Below are positions 36,194 through 44,213 of a DNA stretch of 64,000 bases, one piece after another. Source of the DNA: Thermoanaerobaculia bacterium (GTDB lineage: Bacteria > Acidobacteriota > Thermoanaerobaculia > Multivoradales > J023); assembly GCA_030431255.1 (NCBI GenBank), contig JAUIJL010000005.1, positions 217,313 to 281,312 of the forward strand. The letters are read 5' to 3'. Positions within the stretch are counted from its first letter, which is position 1, and every line of letters starts with the position of its first letter. Under the pieces are notes generated by a model. That model had not been told where the DNA came from. It did not search any database and saw nothing but the letters and a program-made list of their open reading frames with translations. The position numbers and the translations under genes were made by a program.

Positions 36194-39076
36194 ATGAGAC
36201 TCCTCGGCAGCCGCATCGGCCATTTCCGTATCGACTCCCAGATCGGCCAAGGCGGCATGGGCAGGGTTTACCGCGGATACGACGAAACCCTCCAGCGCGC
36301 GGTCGCGATCAAGGTGCTGAGATCCCATTCTCGGACGTCCACCGAAGCCCGCGCCCGTTTCATCCGCGAGGCTCGCATTCTGTCCGGCTTGCACCATCCG
36401 TCCATTTGCCAAATCTACGATCTGGTGGAGCATCGGGGGGATGACTTTCTGATCCTAGAGCTGGTGGAAGGCGAGACCATGAGCCGGGAGCGGCTTGCGG
36501 AATTGCCCTACGACGACCAGCTGAGATTGGCCGGTGATCTGGCGGACGTCTTGGTCACCGCCCATCGCGCCGGTGTGGTGCATCGGGACCTAAAACCCGA
36601 CAATCTCATGCTCACCCCCGAGGGCAAGCTCAAGGTCTTGGATTTCGGCATCGCCCGACGCTTCGGCGCCACCCAGGATCTCGAAAGCCCCACACCGGAG
36701 ACTCCGTCGCCCACCTTAGAAGACGCCTCAGAAGGCGAAGGGGATTCGTCAGGCGCGAACACCCCCGGCTCCGGTGAGCACGAGCTCGACGCCACCCTGG
36801 TCCATCCGTTTTCCCTGCTCGACGGCAGTAACACCGTCACCCACTTCGATCCGGGCTCGACCTTCGTCACCGACGATCATTCCTTGGTCGGCACCCTCAG
36901 CTATATGAGCCCGGAGCAAGCGCAGAATCGGCAGGTCACCCCGGCCAGTGACATGTTCTCCTTCGGCATCCTCCTGCTGGAAATGCTCACGGGTCGCCGG
37001 GCCTATGAAGAGGATTTGGACCCCATCCAGCAATACCACCACGTGATCCAGGGTCGAATCGGCTCCATGCAAGGCCTCACCCCGGATTGGGCCGAGCTGA
37101 TCCAAGCGCTCACCGACCTCTCGCCCTCCCAGCGGCCCTCGGCTTCCGCGGTCTTGGTGCGATTGGAACGCATCCGCAGCAAACCCGAGCGCCGACGCAG
37201 ACGCCGACAACGCACGGCGCTGATCGCCGCCGCGGCCGTGGCGGTGACCGCCATCGTGGCGCTCATGGTCCATTCCCGATTCCAAAGCCAACGGGCCGCC
37301 GCCATCGCCGGCGAGCTCGCCCTCCAAACCCGCGATGTGGAATGGGTCACCCGAGCGGCCGCCCTCAGCCCACCGCGGGACATCCGTCCCCTGCGAGCCC
37401 AGGTCTATCGACACATGGACGCCCTCAAGGGCAGAATTCAGGCCCTCGGCAAAGCAGCTCAGGGTCCAGGTCTCCACGCCCTGGCTCGGTCCGCCGCCGC
37501 CTTGGGGCGACCGGAAGAAGCCCTCCGACACCTCGGTGCGGCCAAGGACCTCGGCTATTTTCCACCGGGCGCGGCCGCCGATCTCGGCCACTTGCTGCTC
37601 CGCCTCTACGAGCAGCGCTCCACCGAGCTCTACCTTCAGCTGGCGCCCGACGAGCGGCAAGAGCCCATGGCCGAGCTGCGCCGCGAGTATCGGGACCCGG
37701 GCCTCGACTACCTGCGACAAGCCCAGAGCAACCGCCAGAGCAAGACTTCGGGCTGGCTGAGCCGCGAAACCGCAGGGCTCGACGCCGCCGTCATCGCCTT
37801 GCACGAAGGCCGATGGTCCGACGCCGTCGCGGCGGCTGAACAAGCCGTCGCCGAGCAGCCCAGGCTCTACGAAGCCCATATGGTGGTGGCCCAAACCCAC
37901 ATCCAGCACAGCCATGAGCAGGCCCTGCGAGAAGACTATGAAGGGGTGGCCGAGAGCCGACGCCAGGCCCGAGCCGCCCTCCAAAAGGCCGCTCAAATCG
38001 GTCGCGGCGACCTGCAAATCCACAAAACCCTTTGCGATCTCGCCGAGCTCGAAATTCAGCCCACCCTCCATCACCTCGGCGGCGAGATTCAACCGTTCCT
38101 CGACTACGGAATCGAGGCTTGCGGGACCGCCCTCGAAATCGATCCGGACGACTCGGGGTCTTCGGGTCTGCTGAGCGTGCTGTTGTTCCGTCGGGCCGAA
38201 TGGAATGCCGATCCGAGCATCAAAAGCTATGAGCAAGCGGCGGAGCACGCCCGCCGTACCTTGGAGATGGATCCATCGAAAACCTGGGTTTGGAACACCC
38301 TGGGCAACATCTACACCGCCTGGGCGGATCGCCTCTACTACAAAGATCATCAGGACCCGAGCGAAATCATCCCCAAGGCGCTCGAAGCCTTTCGGCACGC
38401 GTCTGAGCTGGCTCCGGCATCCACCCGCCCCTTGAACGGCATCGGCAACATCTGCTCCCTGTACGCGGACTATCTCTACCGCCAGGGAAGCGATCCGAGC
38501 GAGCAGGTCGACCTGGCCCTCGAGACCTACGAGAAAGCGATCGCCCTAGCGTCCAATCTGGACATGATCTACTCCAACATGTTGTGGCCGCTGATCTCCC
38601 AAACCCGCTACCAGCTGGACCACAGCATAGACCCCGGCGAAACGATTCGCCGGGCAGTGGCGCTCGGGGATCGAGCGTTGAAAGATCGACCGAAGCTACC
38701 CGGCCTGCTGACCGCCTACGCGACCCTCTCATCCCTCCAGGCCCTGTGGCTGTCGGAATCGCGGCAATCGGCTTTCGGCTCGTCCGCGGGGGCACAGGCG
38801 TCACCCACGGCGAGCAGCAGTCTGGAACGGGCCGTCGCCCTGGGCCTCCGCAGCCTGGAAATCTACCCCGACAATTACTACACCCGGCTGGCCATGGCGG
38901 AAATCCATTTGATCGCGGCTCAAATCTCGATCCGGAAGACCGGCTCCGGCATCGACGAGCTGCGGAAAGCCGCCTCGTATCTGAGCTCCGCCCGCGAGCA
39001 GGATCCTTGGGATCTTGAGCTGAAAAGGCTCGTCGCGCTCCACGAGCGGCTGTCGGCGGGCGCTGGACGAAACTAA
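36194..39076 (+). CDS. Membrane Ser/Thr protein kinase with TPR-like sensor domain
   Basis: 960 residues. A PknB-type kinase domain occupies about 8-320: glycine loop GQGGMGRVY (18-26), lysine in VAIKVL (K40), HRDLKPDN (130-137), DFG (150-152) and MSPE (238-241). The stretch between DFG and MSPE is about 85 residues instead of about 25; residues 160-228 are an acidic, Ser/Thr/Pro-rich insert. After a basic run, one transmembrane helix (about 343-362) leads to a C-terminal domain of about 600 residues, rich in Ala and Leu, with TPR/Sel1-like helical pairs. It should be anchored in the inner membrane with the kinase in the cytoplasm and the helical part outside. The catalytic residues are intact, so it is probably active. 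Substrates are unknown. Confidence 0.93.
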   Translation: MRLLGSRIGHFRIDSQIGQGGMGRVYRGYDETLQRAVAIKVLRSHSRTSTEARARFIREARILSGLHHPSICQIYDLVEHRGDDFLILELVEGETMSRERLAELPYDDQLRLAGDLADVLVTAHRAGVVHRDLKPDNLMLTPEGKLKVLDFGIARRFGATQDLESPTPETPSPTLEDASEGEGDSSGANTPGSGEHELDATLVHPFSLLDGSNTVTHFDPGSTFVTDDHSLVGTLSYMSPEQAQNRQVTPASDMFSFGILLLEMLTGRRAYEEDLDPIQQYHHVIQGRIGSMQGLTPDWAELIQALTDLSPSQRPSASAVLVRLERIRSKPERRRRRRQRTALIAAAAVAVTAIVALMVHSRFQSQRAAAIAGELALQTRDVEWVTRAAALSPPRDIRPLRAQVYRHMDALKGRIQALGKAAQGPGLHALARSAAALGRPEEALRHLGAAKDLGYFPPGAAADLGHLLLRLYEQRSTELYLQLAPDERQEPMAELRREYRDPGLDYLRQAQSNRQSKTSGWLSRETAGLDAAVIALHEGRWSDAVAAAEQAVAEQPRLYEAHMVVAQTHIQHSHEQALREDYEGVAESRRQARAALQKAAQIGRGDLQIHKTLCDLAELEIQPTLHHLGGEIQPFLDYGIEACGTALEIDPDDSGSSGLLSVLLFRRAEWNADPSIKSYEQAAEHARRTLEMDPSKTWVWNTLGNIYTAWADRLYYKDHQDPSEIIPKALEAFRHASELAPASTRPLNGIGNICSLYADYLYRQGSDPSEQVDLALETYEKAIALASNLDMIYSNMLWPLISQTRYQLDHSIDPGETIRRAVALGDRALKDRPKLPGLLTAYATLSSLQALWLSESRQSAFGSSAGAQASPTASSSLERAVALGLRSLEIYPDNYYTRLAMAEIHLIAAQISIRKTGSGIDELRKAASYLSSAREQDPWDLELKRLVALHERLSAGAGRN

Positions 39077-39131
39077 GGGAAGCGCAGAGAATAGGGCCCA
39101 TCCTCACCCGCCACTGCTCAAGGAGATCTCC

Positions 39132-40382
39132 ATGTCCCGTCGGCTCATTGCCCTTGCCGTGCTCGTGTCCGCCTTCGGATCCCTCTCGACCCAACCCCAA
39201 GAAGCCCAAGCCCAAGAAACCCAAGCCCCGAAAATCGAAGGCAAACAGATCGTGTCCCCGCCGGGCTATGAGCTGGGGCTTCCCTTCAGCCCCGCGGTCT
39301 GGAGCGACGACTTGCTCTTCCTCTCCGGAGCCATCGGCAATCCGCCGGGCAAGATCGAGGTCAGCGGCAATGTGGAGGCCCAGACCCGACAGACCCTCAA
39401 GAATCTGAATTCCGTGCTGCACGCCGCCGACCTGGACTTCAGCCGCGTGGTCTCGATGAACATCTACCTTTCCGATCTGCGCCAATTCCCGGCCTTTTGG
39501 AAAACCTTGCTCAGCGAGCTCGACGGCCACACGCCGGCCGGCGCCGCGGTGGAGGCGGATATCGCTATCCCCGGTGCCCGCCTCGAGGCTTCGATGGTCG
39601 CCGCCAAACCCGGCGTCGAGATTCGAGCCATTCAGCCCGAGGGTTGGATGGATCCGGGAGCCGGCGGCAAATGGGCGATGATGGCCGGCAATGTGCTGTT
39701 CACCAGCGGCATGGCCTCGATCCAGCCATCCACCGGCGAATTTGTCGATGGAGACTTTGAGGCCCAAACCCGTCTAGCCATGGACAACGTCGGCCAAATC
39801 CTCAAAGCCGCCAGTCTCGATTGGGGCTCGGTGGTGCGCTGCCGGGTCTTCCTGCCCGACCCCAACGACTACGGCCCGATGAACGACGTCTACGGCACCT
39901 TCGTGGGCTCGGAGCCCCCGAGCCGGGCCACCGTCAGGGCCCGGTTGCTCCACCCGGAAGCCCGTTTCGGCGTTCAATGCATTGCCGTCGACGCCGACGA
40001 CCGCAAAATCGTGCGTGCGAAAGGCGCCGCCCCGAGCACCCGGCCGTTCTCTCCGGCCGTGCAAGCCGACGGTCGTCTCTACCTGGCGGGCATGGTCGGA
40101 CGAGGCCCCGACGGCTTCCCCCACGGTGTGGAGGCCCAAACCCGCATCACTCTAGAGAACCTGGCCGCCACCCTCGAAGCAGCCGGCCTGAGCTTTGATG
40201 ACGTGGTCAACGCCACGGTCTACTTGAGCGATGCTCGTTTTTACAGCGCCATGAACGGTGTCTATCGGGAGATGGTCGGCAAAGAGCCGCCCGCGCGCGC
40301 CACCGTGGGCATGCCGTTGATGACCCCGGACGCCCTGGTGGAGATTCAGATGACCGCGTCGATCCCACGCGCTCAGCCCTGA
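39132..40382 (+). CDS. Exported protein with three RidA (YjgF) domains
   Basis: 416 residues, AAGGAG seven nt before ATG. A signal peptide (about 1-30, ending ...QAQA) is followed by three tandem RidA-like domains (about 45-155, 165-285 and 295-412), each with FSPAV or KWAMM start strands, an EAQTR...NL helix and a V..YL/FL strand. Canonical RidA deaminates enamines/imines in the cytoplasm through an Arg in the ARLP region. Here domain 2 keeps an ARL sequence (VRARLLHP), whereas domain 3 has GMPL and domain 1 has DIAI. At most one domain therefore looks able to do the usual chemistry, unless trimer interfaces differ. The signal peptide is unusual for this family. It ends 3 bp from the convergent channel gene. 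Confidence 0.88.
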   Translation: MSRRLIALAVLVSAFGSLSTQPQEAQAQETQAPKIEGKQIVSPPGYELGLPFSPAVWSDDLLFLSGAIGNPPGKIEVSGNVEAQTRQTLKNLNSVLHAADLDFSRVVSMNIYLSDLRQFPAFWKTLLSELDGHTPAGAAVEADIAIPGARLEASMVAAKPGVEIRAIQPEGWMDPGAGGKWAMMAGNVLFTSGMASIQPSTGEFVDGDFEAQTRLAMDNVGQILKAASLDWGSVVRCRVFLPDPNDYGPMNDVYGTFVGSEPPSRATVRARLLHPEARFGVQCIAVDADDRKIVRAKGAAPSTRPFSPAVQADGRLYLAGMVGRGPDGFPHGVEAQTRITLENLAATLEAAGLSFDDVVNATVYLSDARFYSAMNGVYREMVGKEPPARATVGMPLMTPDALVEIQMTASIPRAQP

Positions 40383-40385
40383 TCG

Positions 40386-42065
40386 TCAATCGTCGAAGAG
40401 CTCCAAAAAGCTCTCCGTCGACTCATGGTGGCCACAGGCGTAGACGACATCCTCGCTTTGAAATTGGAAGTCCTCTTCGAAGGTGGTCACGATTTCATCG
40501 CCCCGTTCCACCGCGACCACCGAGCATCCGGTGCGGCGCCGAATATTCAACGTCGAAGGGTGCTCCTCGGCCATCTTTCGCGCCGAGATTTTGACCAGCC
40601 GTAGCTGGGCCGCCAACGCCAAGGTTTCCCGGCCCAGAAGCTTCTGGGCCAAAATCTCCGCCGCGACCTGCGAGATCGAGAGGGCGAAATCCGCTCCGGC
40701 CCGATACATGCGGTCGATGTTGCCGGCGCCGTTGACCCGCGCCACCACCGGTAGATCCGGGGCTCTGCCTTTGATGATCAGGGTGGCGAAAAGGGTGGAG
40801 GTGTCGCTGTCCAACGCGAGGATCAACCCCGCGGCGGTCTCCAAGCCCAGCCCGTCCAGCACGTTGGGGTCCACGATATCGCCGCGCACACCCACTTCGT
40901 CGGCGTCGCTGTCGCGATCCACCACCACCACCGTTTCTCCCACCTGCCGCAGCTCTTCCACTACCCGGCGTCCCACCTCGCCGTAACCCACGACGATCAG
41001 CGGACCGTTCGCCCGGGTCTGATCCGGTCCTCCCGCCAGCGCGCTCAGCTGGTCGAGGCTGGTGGGCGAGCCGACCGCCAGGAGCAGGCCACCGGGCACC
41101 AGCAAGGTATCGGCGTGGGTCTGCACGTCGAGATTGCCGGTCACCCACTGACCGATGGCCGTGGCGCCGGTTCGACGGGCCAGATCCACTTCCCTCAAAG
41201 TTCTGCCGGCCAATCGACTCTCTGGATCGATCTTCAGCTCCCGAATTTCCAGCTTGGAGCTGAGCTGACGGATTCCTTCCACCCGCGGATGGATGCGCAA
41301 GCTGGCTCGGGCGGCCAAAGCATCGCCGAGCACCAATCTGGGGGTGATCACCGAATGCGCACCGGCCAAGCTCAATGGACGCCGGTGAAAGGGCTCCTCG
41401 GCCAGAGTCAAGATCCGTCCCTCGAATCCCAGCTCCTGGGCGATCAGCACCGCCGAAGCATTCTCGGAATCGCTGCCATTGGCCACCAACGCCTGGGCAT
41501 TGCCCAAACGGGCATTGTTCAGCGCGAAGGGAATGGAGCGTTCGTAGAGCACTTGGACCCATTGCGACCTGGAGCCTCCCTCCAAGCCGATGCCCTCACC
41601 GTGCTCTAACAGCGAGCGAGCCGTCTCTTCGTCAAGCTCGATCACCAACACCCGAATGCACGCATCACACAGCTCTTGGATCAGGGTCTCCACCGCCGGG
41701 CCGTGACGAAAAATCACGATGTGATCCGTCCAGCGTTTCGGGCATTGCCGCGGCAGCCTGACCTCGAATCGTTGCTCGAGCAGCGGCATCAAAATCAACG
41801 GCACCAACATATAGACCAGGAAAACACCCAAGAATTGGACCGACACCACGAACAACACCATGCCCGGATGCTGCCACTGGGCATCCGCCCCATAACCGGT
41901 GGTGGTCAGCGTCTCAGCCGCCCATTCCAAGGCCTTCCAAAAGGTTCGCCGGCGACCCTCGAAGTGGGCCATGGCCAAGATATAGAGATTGGCCGCCACC
42001 ACCAGAAGCACCGGCAGGGCGGCGAAGAGAATCAGCAGGCGTTTTCGCGAAGAGCTCGGAAACAC
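40386..42065 (-). CDS. Two-helix potassium channel with two RCK (TrkA-type) modules
   Basis: 559 residues. Two transmembrane helices (about 9-32 and 70-95) flank a pore loop with the K+ selectivity filter TTTGYGAD (54-61). The cytoplasmic part holds RCK module 1 (about 112-330), whose first strand reads IVIFRHGPA instead of a GxGxxG dinucleotide site. RCK module 2 (about 352-559) has an intact LIVVGYGEVGRR and a TrkA_C-like end. This is the MthK/TrkA-fused architecture, in which ligand binding to a tandem RCK ring opens the pore. Only the second module should bind a nucleotide in the usual way. It probably controls K+ flux at the inner membrane. The gene stands alone and converges with the RidA gene. 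Confidence 0.92.
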   Translation of the reverse strand: MFPSSSRKRLLILFAALPVLLVVAANLYILAMAHFEGRRRTFWKALEWAAETLTTTGYGADAQWQHPGMVLFVVSVQFLGVFLVYMLVPLILMPLLEQRFEVRLPRQCPKRWTDHIVIFRHGPAVETLIQELCDACIRVLVIELDEETARSLLEHGEGIGLEGGSRSQWVQVLYERSIPFALNNARLGNAQALVANGSDSENASAVLIAQELGFEGRILTLAEEPFHRRPLSLAGAHSVITPRLVLGDALAARASLRIHPRVEGIRQLSSKLEIRELKIDPESRLAGRTLREVDLARRTGATAIGQWVTGNLDVQTHADTLLVPGGLLLAVGSPTSLDQLSALAGGPDQTRANGPLIVVGYGEVGRRVVEELRQVGETVVVVDRDSDADEVGVRGDIVDPNVLDGLGLETAAGLILALDSDTSTLFATLIIKGRAPDLPVVARVNGAGNIDRMYRAGADFALSISQVAAEILAQKLLGRETLALAAQLRLVKISARKMAEEHPSTLNIRRRTGCSVVAVERGDEIVTTFEEDFQFQSEDVVYACGHHESTESFLELFDD

Positions 42066-42218
42066 GAGAAATCTCCGAAGAGCGATGGAGAGGGATCACC
42101 GGACCCCTGAAATCTTGTCACAATGACGCCGCTAATCCGTGCCCCCGCGGGAGGATCTCAAGCAGGTTGCACGGACGAACCCCGGCCCATCGCCGGCCTC
42201 GCCGGGCACACAAAGGAA

Positions 42219-42247
42219 ACGACCGTTCCGGGATCCGGAACGGTCGT
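42219..42247 (-). terminator. Hairpin terminator of the Cys-rich protein gene
   Basis: A perfect 13-bp stem ACGACCGTTCCGG / CCGGAACGGTCGT with a 3-nt loop, 25 nt after the stop codon. On the minus strand the stem is followed by TTTCCTTTG, a weak U-run. Confidence 0.75.
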
Positions 42248-42271
42248 CCTGAGAGTCAATAAACCGTAGAT

Positions 42272-42739
42272 TCAGAGGCCTTCGCAGTCACAATGGCCAT
42301 TGATACAGAATCCGTACGGGCTGTCACAGATCAGCTGGCATTTCGACGCGCAAAACGCCGACGACGAGCAGGAGGCGCCGTTGAAGGAGCACCCGGAGGA
42401 CGGGCACGGCGGGCAGTTGTAGGTGCTGGAGCCGCAGCGCGCATAACCCGCGACGCCTGAGCCGCAATTGCTGTCGACGGCCGTGCAAGTGGAGCCCGAT
42501 CCGCCGGAGCAGCTGCGGGTAGAGCCGTCCCAGCAATCGGCAGACGCGCTGCAACCACCGGCCATATTCACCACCTCTCCGCCCTGCTGCAAGGCGGTCT
42601 GGGGAAGACCCAGCTCGTCGGTGCCGAAGGCAGCGAGCTCGGGCTCAGGAGTGGTCGGAACCGTCGGCACGTCAGCCGCCATCGAAAAACCACTGAAAGT
42701 CAACCAAAGAACACAAGAGACGAACGCGATCCTAGACAT
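42272..42739 (-). CDS. Small exported Cys-rich protein of unknown function
   Basis: 155 residues; GAGGAG stands six nt before ATG. Signal peptide about 1-21 (...GFSMA). An acidic/proline spacer (22-60) is followed by a Ser/Gly/Cys-rich domain (61-155) with 16 or more Cys, arranged in short repeats such as CSASADCWDG, CSGGSGSTCTA and CPPCPSSGCS, and the end is CINGHCDCEGL. The pattern suggests a disulfide-stapled extracellular mini-protein. Short Cys-rich secreted proteins of this general look are frequent in some Acidobacteriota genomes (from memory). A natural-product precursor is possible, but no modifying enzyme is adjacent. It has its own promoter and terminator. I do not recognise the family. 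Confidence 0.8.
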   Translation of the reverse strand: MSRIAFVSCVLWLTFSGFSMAADVPTVPTTPEPELAAFGTDELGLPQTALQQGGEVVNMAGGCSASADCWDGSTRSCSGGSGSTCTAVDSNCGSGVAGYARCGSSTYNCPPCPSSGCSFNGASCSSSAFCASKCQLICDSPYGFCINGHCDCEGL

Positions 42740-42886
42740 GAATTCTCCTCGTGCGGGTCATTGCCAACGACCCCTAGAGATCAACGGATACCGTCCGAAA
42801 GCGCATGCTTCCGAGCACGGCGCGGTAGACATCCCGCAGGATGCCGGCGGTAACCGGTGAATTCATTCAGAACATCGAATGCTCAC

Positions 42887-42915
42887 ATTCTAAACCTTGG
42901 CGGGCCATTCATCAA
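42887..42915 (-). promoter_or_regulatory. Promoter of the Cys-rich protein gene
   Basis: Minus strand TTGATG (-35, 42910-42915), a 17-nt spacer and TAGAAT (-10, 42887-42892). The leader to ATG 42739 would be about 140 nt long and includes a small CATCC/GGATG hairpin near 42835-42848. Confidence 0.6.
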
Positions 42916-42950
42916 CTAAGTCTCCGCACCTGAAGACCTTTAAATACTTT

Positions 42951-44213
42951 TTAACTGCCTGCATGAACCCTACGTCGGGTCCAGAATAGGTAGGCCAAAA
43001 GCAGGGGCGTCGCCATCGCGGGCAAGGTCTGCACCAGACCCTGAACCAGGGCCGAACGATCATCGATCCCGCCGGTGCCTTCGACCCAATGGCAAGCCAG
43101 GATCGCCAGAGCGACTCCAACTGCTTCATAGAATCGGAAACGGCCTCGAAAACCACCGATGTTCCCATGCTTCAACTTGTGGCCTGGAACGTAGCGCTCC
43201 ATCCATCGCCGCACCGCAAGCACCTGAACGGGCAAAGCCAACAAAAGGGTGTGAGCCCAGACCAGAGGGGTCGCCAACAGCGAAGCCACCACCGCGACCC
43301 CCAACAGCTCCTCGTTGCTCAGTGCCTCCCTCGGTGCCTCCCTCAGTGCCTCCCGCTGATGCAAAGGCTGGGATCCAAAGAAGTAGATGCCTCCTACCAA
43401 AGCGACCGCCGTGGCTACCACGGCGATGAAAATCACCAGGGCATCGAGCTCCAACCCGGCCAAGTGAAAGAGTCGATGCAAAGAGACGCTGCGGGTGGCT
43501 TCCGGCCAACCGGACCGCTGGGCGAGAAAATCCCCGAGATAGCGGGCGCCCACCGCTAGGGCCACACATTGGCTCAGCACCAGGATCACCACCAACAGCC
43601 ATTCCCGAATCGATGCTGCCGTCCACGGACGCCTCCAGGGTGTGAGCAGGCACCATCGATCCACTAGGACGACCGCCACCGCCACGGCGGCCAAGGGTTT
43701 GATCGCCACCACCACTGCCAGAGCGAGCCCGCTGCTCCACGGATGACGCCGAAAGCCCAGCACCGCCGGAATCGTCACACCGGCTGCCCACAGGGAGAGA
43801 TTTCCCCACTCCATGCCCAAGGCCACAGCTGGAGAAAGCAAGATCACTCCCGCGCCGATCCACGCCCTTTGGGCCGTTCCGGATCGCCAGAGCCATAGGG
43901 ACGCGATCAGCAAAGCCGCCAAGCCGAAGGTATTGGCTAAACGCAGCAGCACCAACACCAAGGGATCACCACCGAGCTGCCAAAGGGCCGCACCGGTCAT
44001 GGCAAAAAGCGGCGGATAGAAATACCCCCCCTGATACGGAGACTGGCCTTCGGCCACTCGAACAAACGCTTGGAGATAGATCAGCTCATCGCCCAGGGGC
44101 TCGGGGGAGAGCAGGGAGGTCCAAAATCGCAGCCCGGCGACCACCGCGAAGAAGGCGAGCCATCCGAGGATCGCGGGCGGAAAATTGCCCGGCAGACGTC
44201 TCGGACGTCTCAG
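42951..44213 (-). CDS. Polytopic membrane glycosyltransferase, GT87/DUF2029-like
   Basis: About 420 residues with roughly ten transmembrane helices. The first helix (GWLAFFAVVAGLRFW) is followed by DELIYLQAFVRVAEGQSPYQ and GYFYPPLFAM. An acidic pair near the first periplasmic loop and a YPP motif are typical of polyprenyl-phosphate-dependent mannosyltransferases (GT87/GT-C). It would add a sugar from a lipid carrier on the periplasmic side. The start is uncertain. The frame is open to 44696, but that part lies wholly inside the sterol-desaturase gene and reads as an out-of-frame shadow. No ATG/GTG lies at the junction; a CTG at 44213 overlaps the upstream stop (CTGA), and another CTG is at 44195. 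It is translated with or just after the desaturase. Confidence 0.75.
   Translation of the reverse strand: MRRPRRLPGNFPPAILGWLAFFAVVAGLRFWTSLLSPEPLGDELIYLQAFVRVAEGQSPYQGGYFYPPLFAMTGAALWQLGGDPLVLVLLRLANTFGLAALLIASLWLWRSGTAQRAWIGAGVILLSPAVALGMEWGNLSLWAAGVTIPAVLGFRRHPWSSGLALAVVVAIKPLAAVAVAVVLVDRWCLLTPWRRPWTAASIREWLLVVILVLSQCVALAVGARYLGDFLAQRSGWPEATRSVSLHRLFHLAGLELDALVIFIAVVATAVALVGGIYFFGSQPLHQREALREAPREALSNEELLGVAVVASLLATPLVWAHTLLLALPVQVLAVRRWMERYVPGHKLKHGNIGGFRGRFRFYEAVGVALAILACHWVEGTGGIDDRSALVQGLVQTLPAMATPLLLAYLFWTRRRVHAGS

Noticed and set aside
36749-38398. 549-codon frame opposite the first kinase
   Set aside because: Antisense shadow of the TPR/kinase coding sequence.
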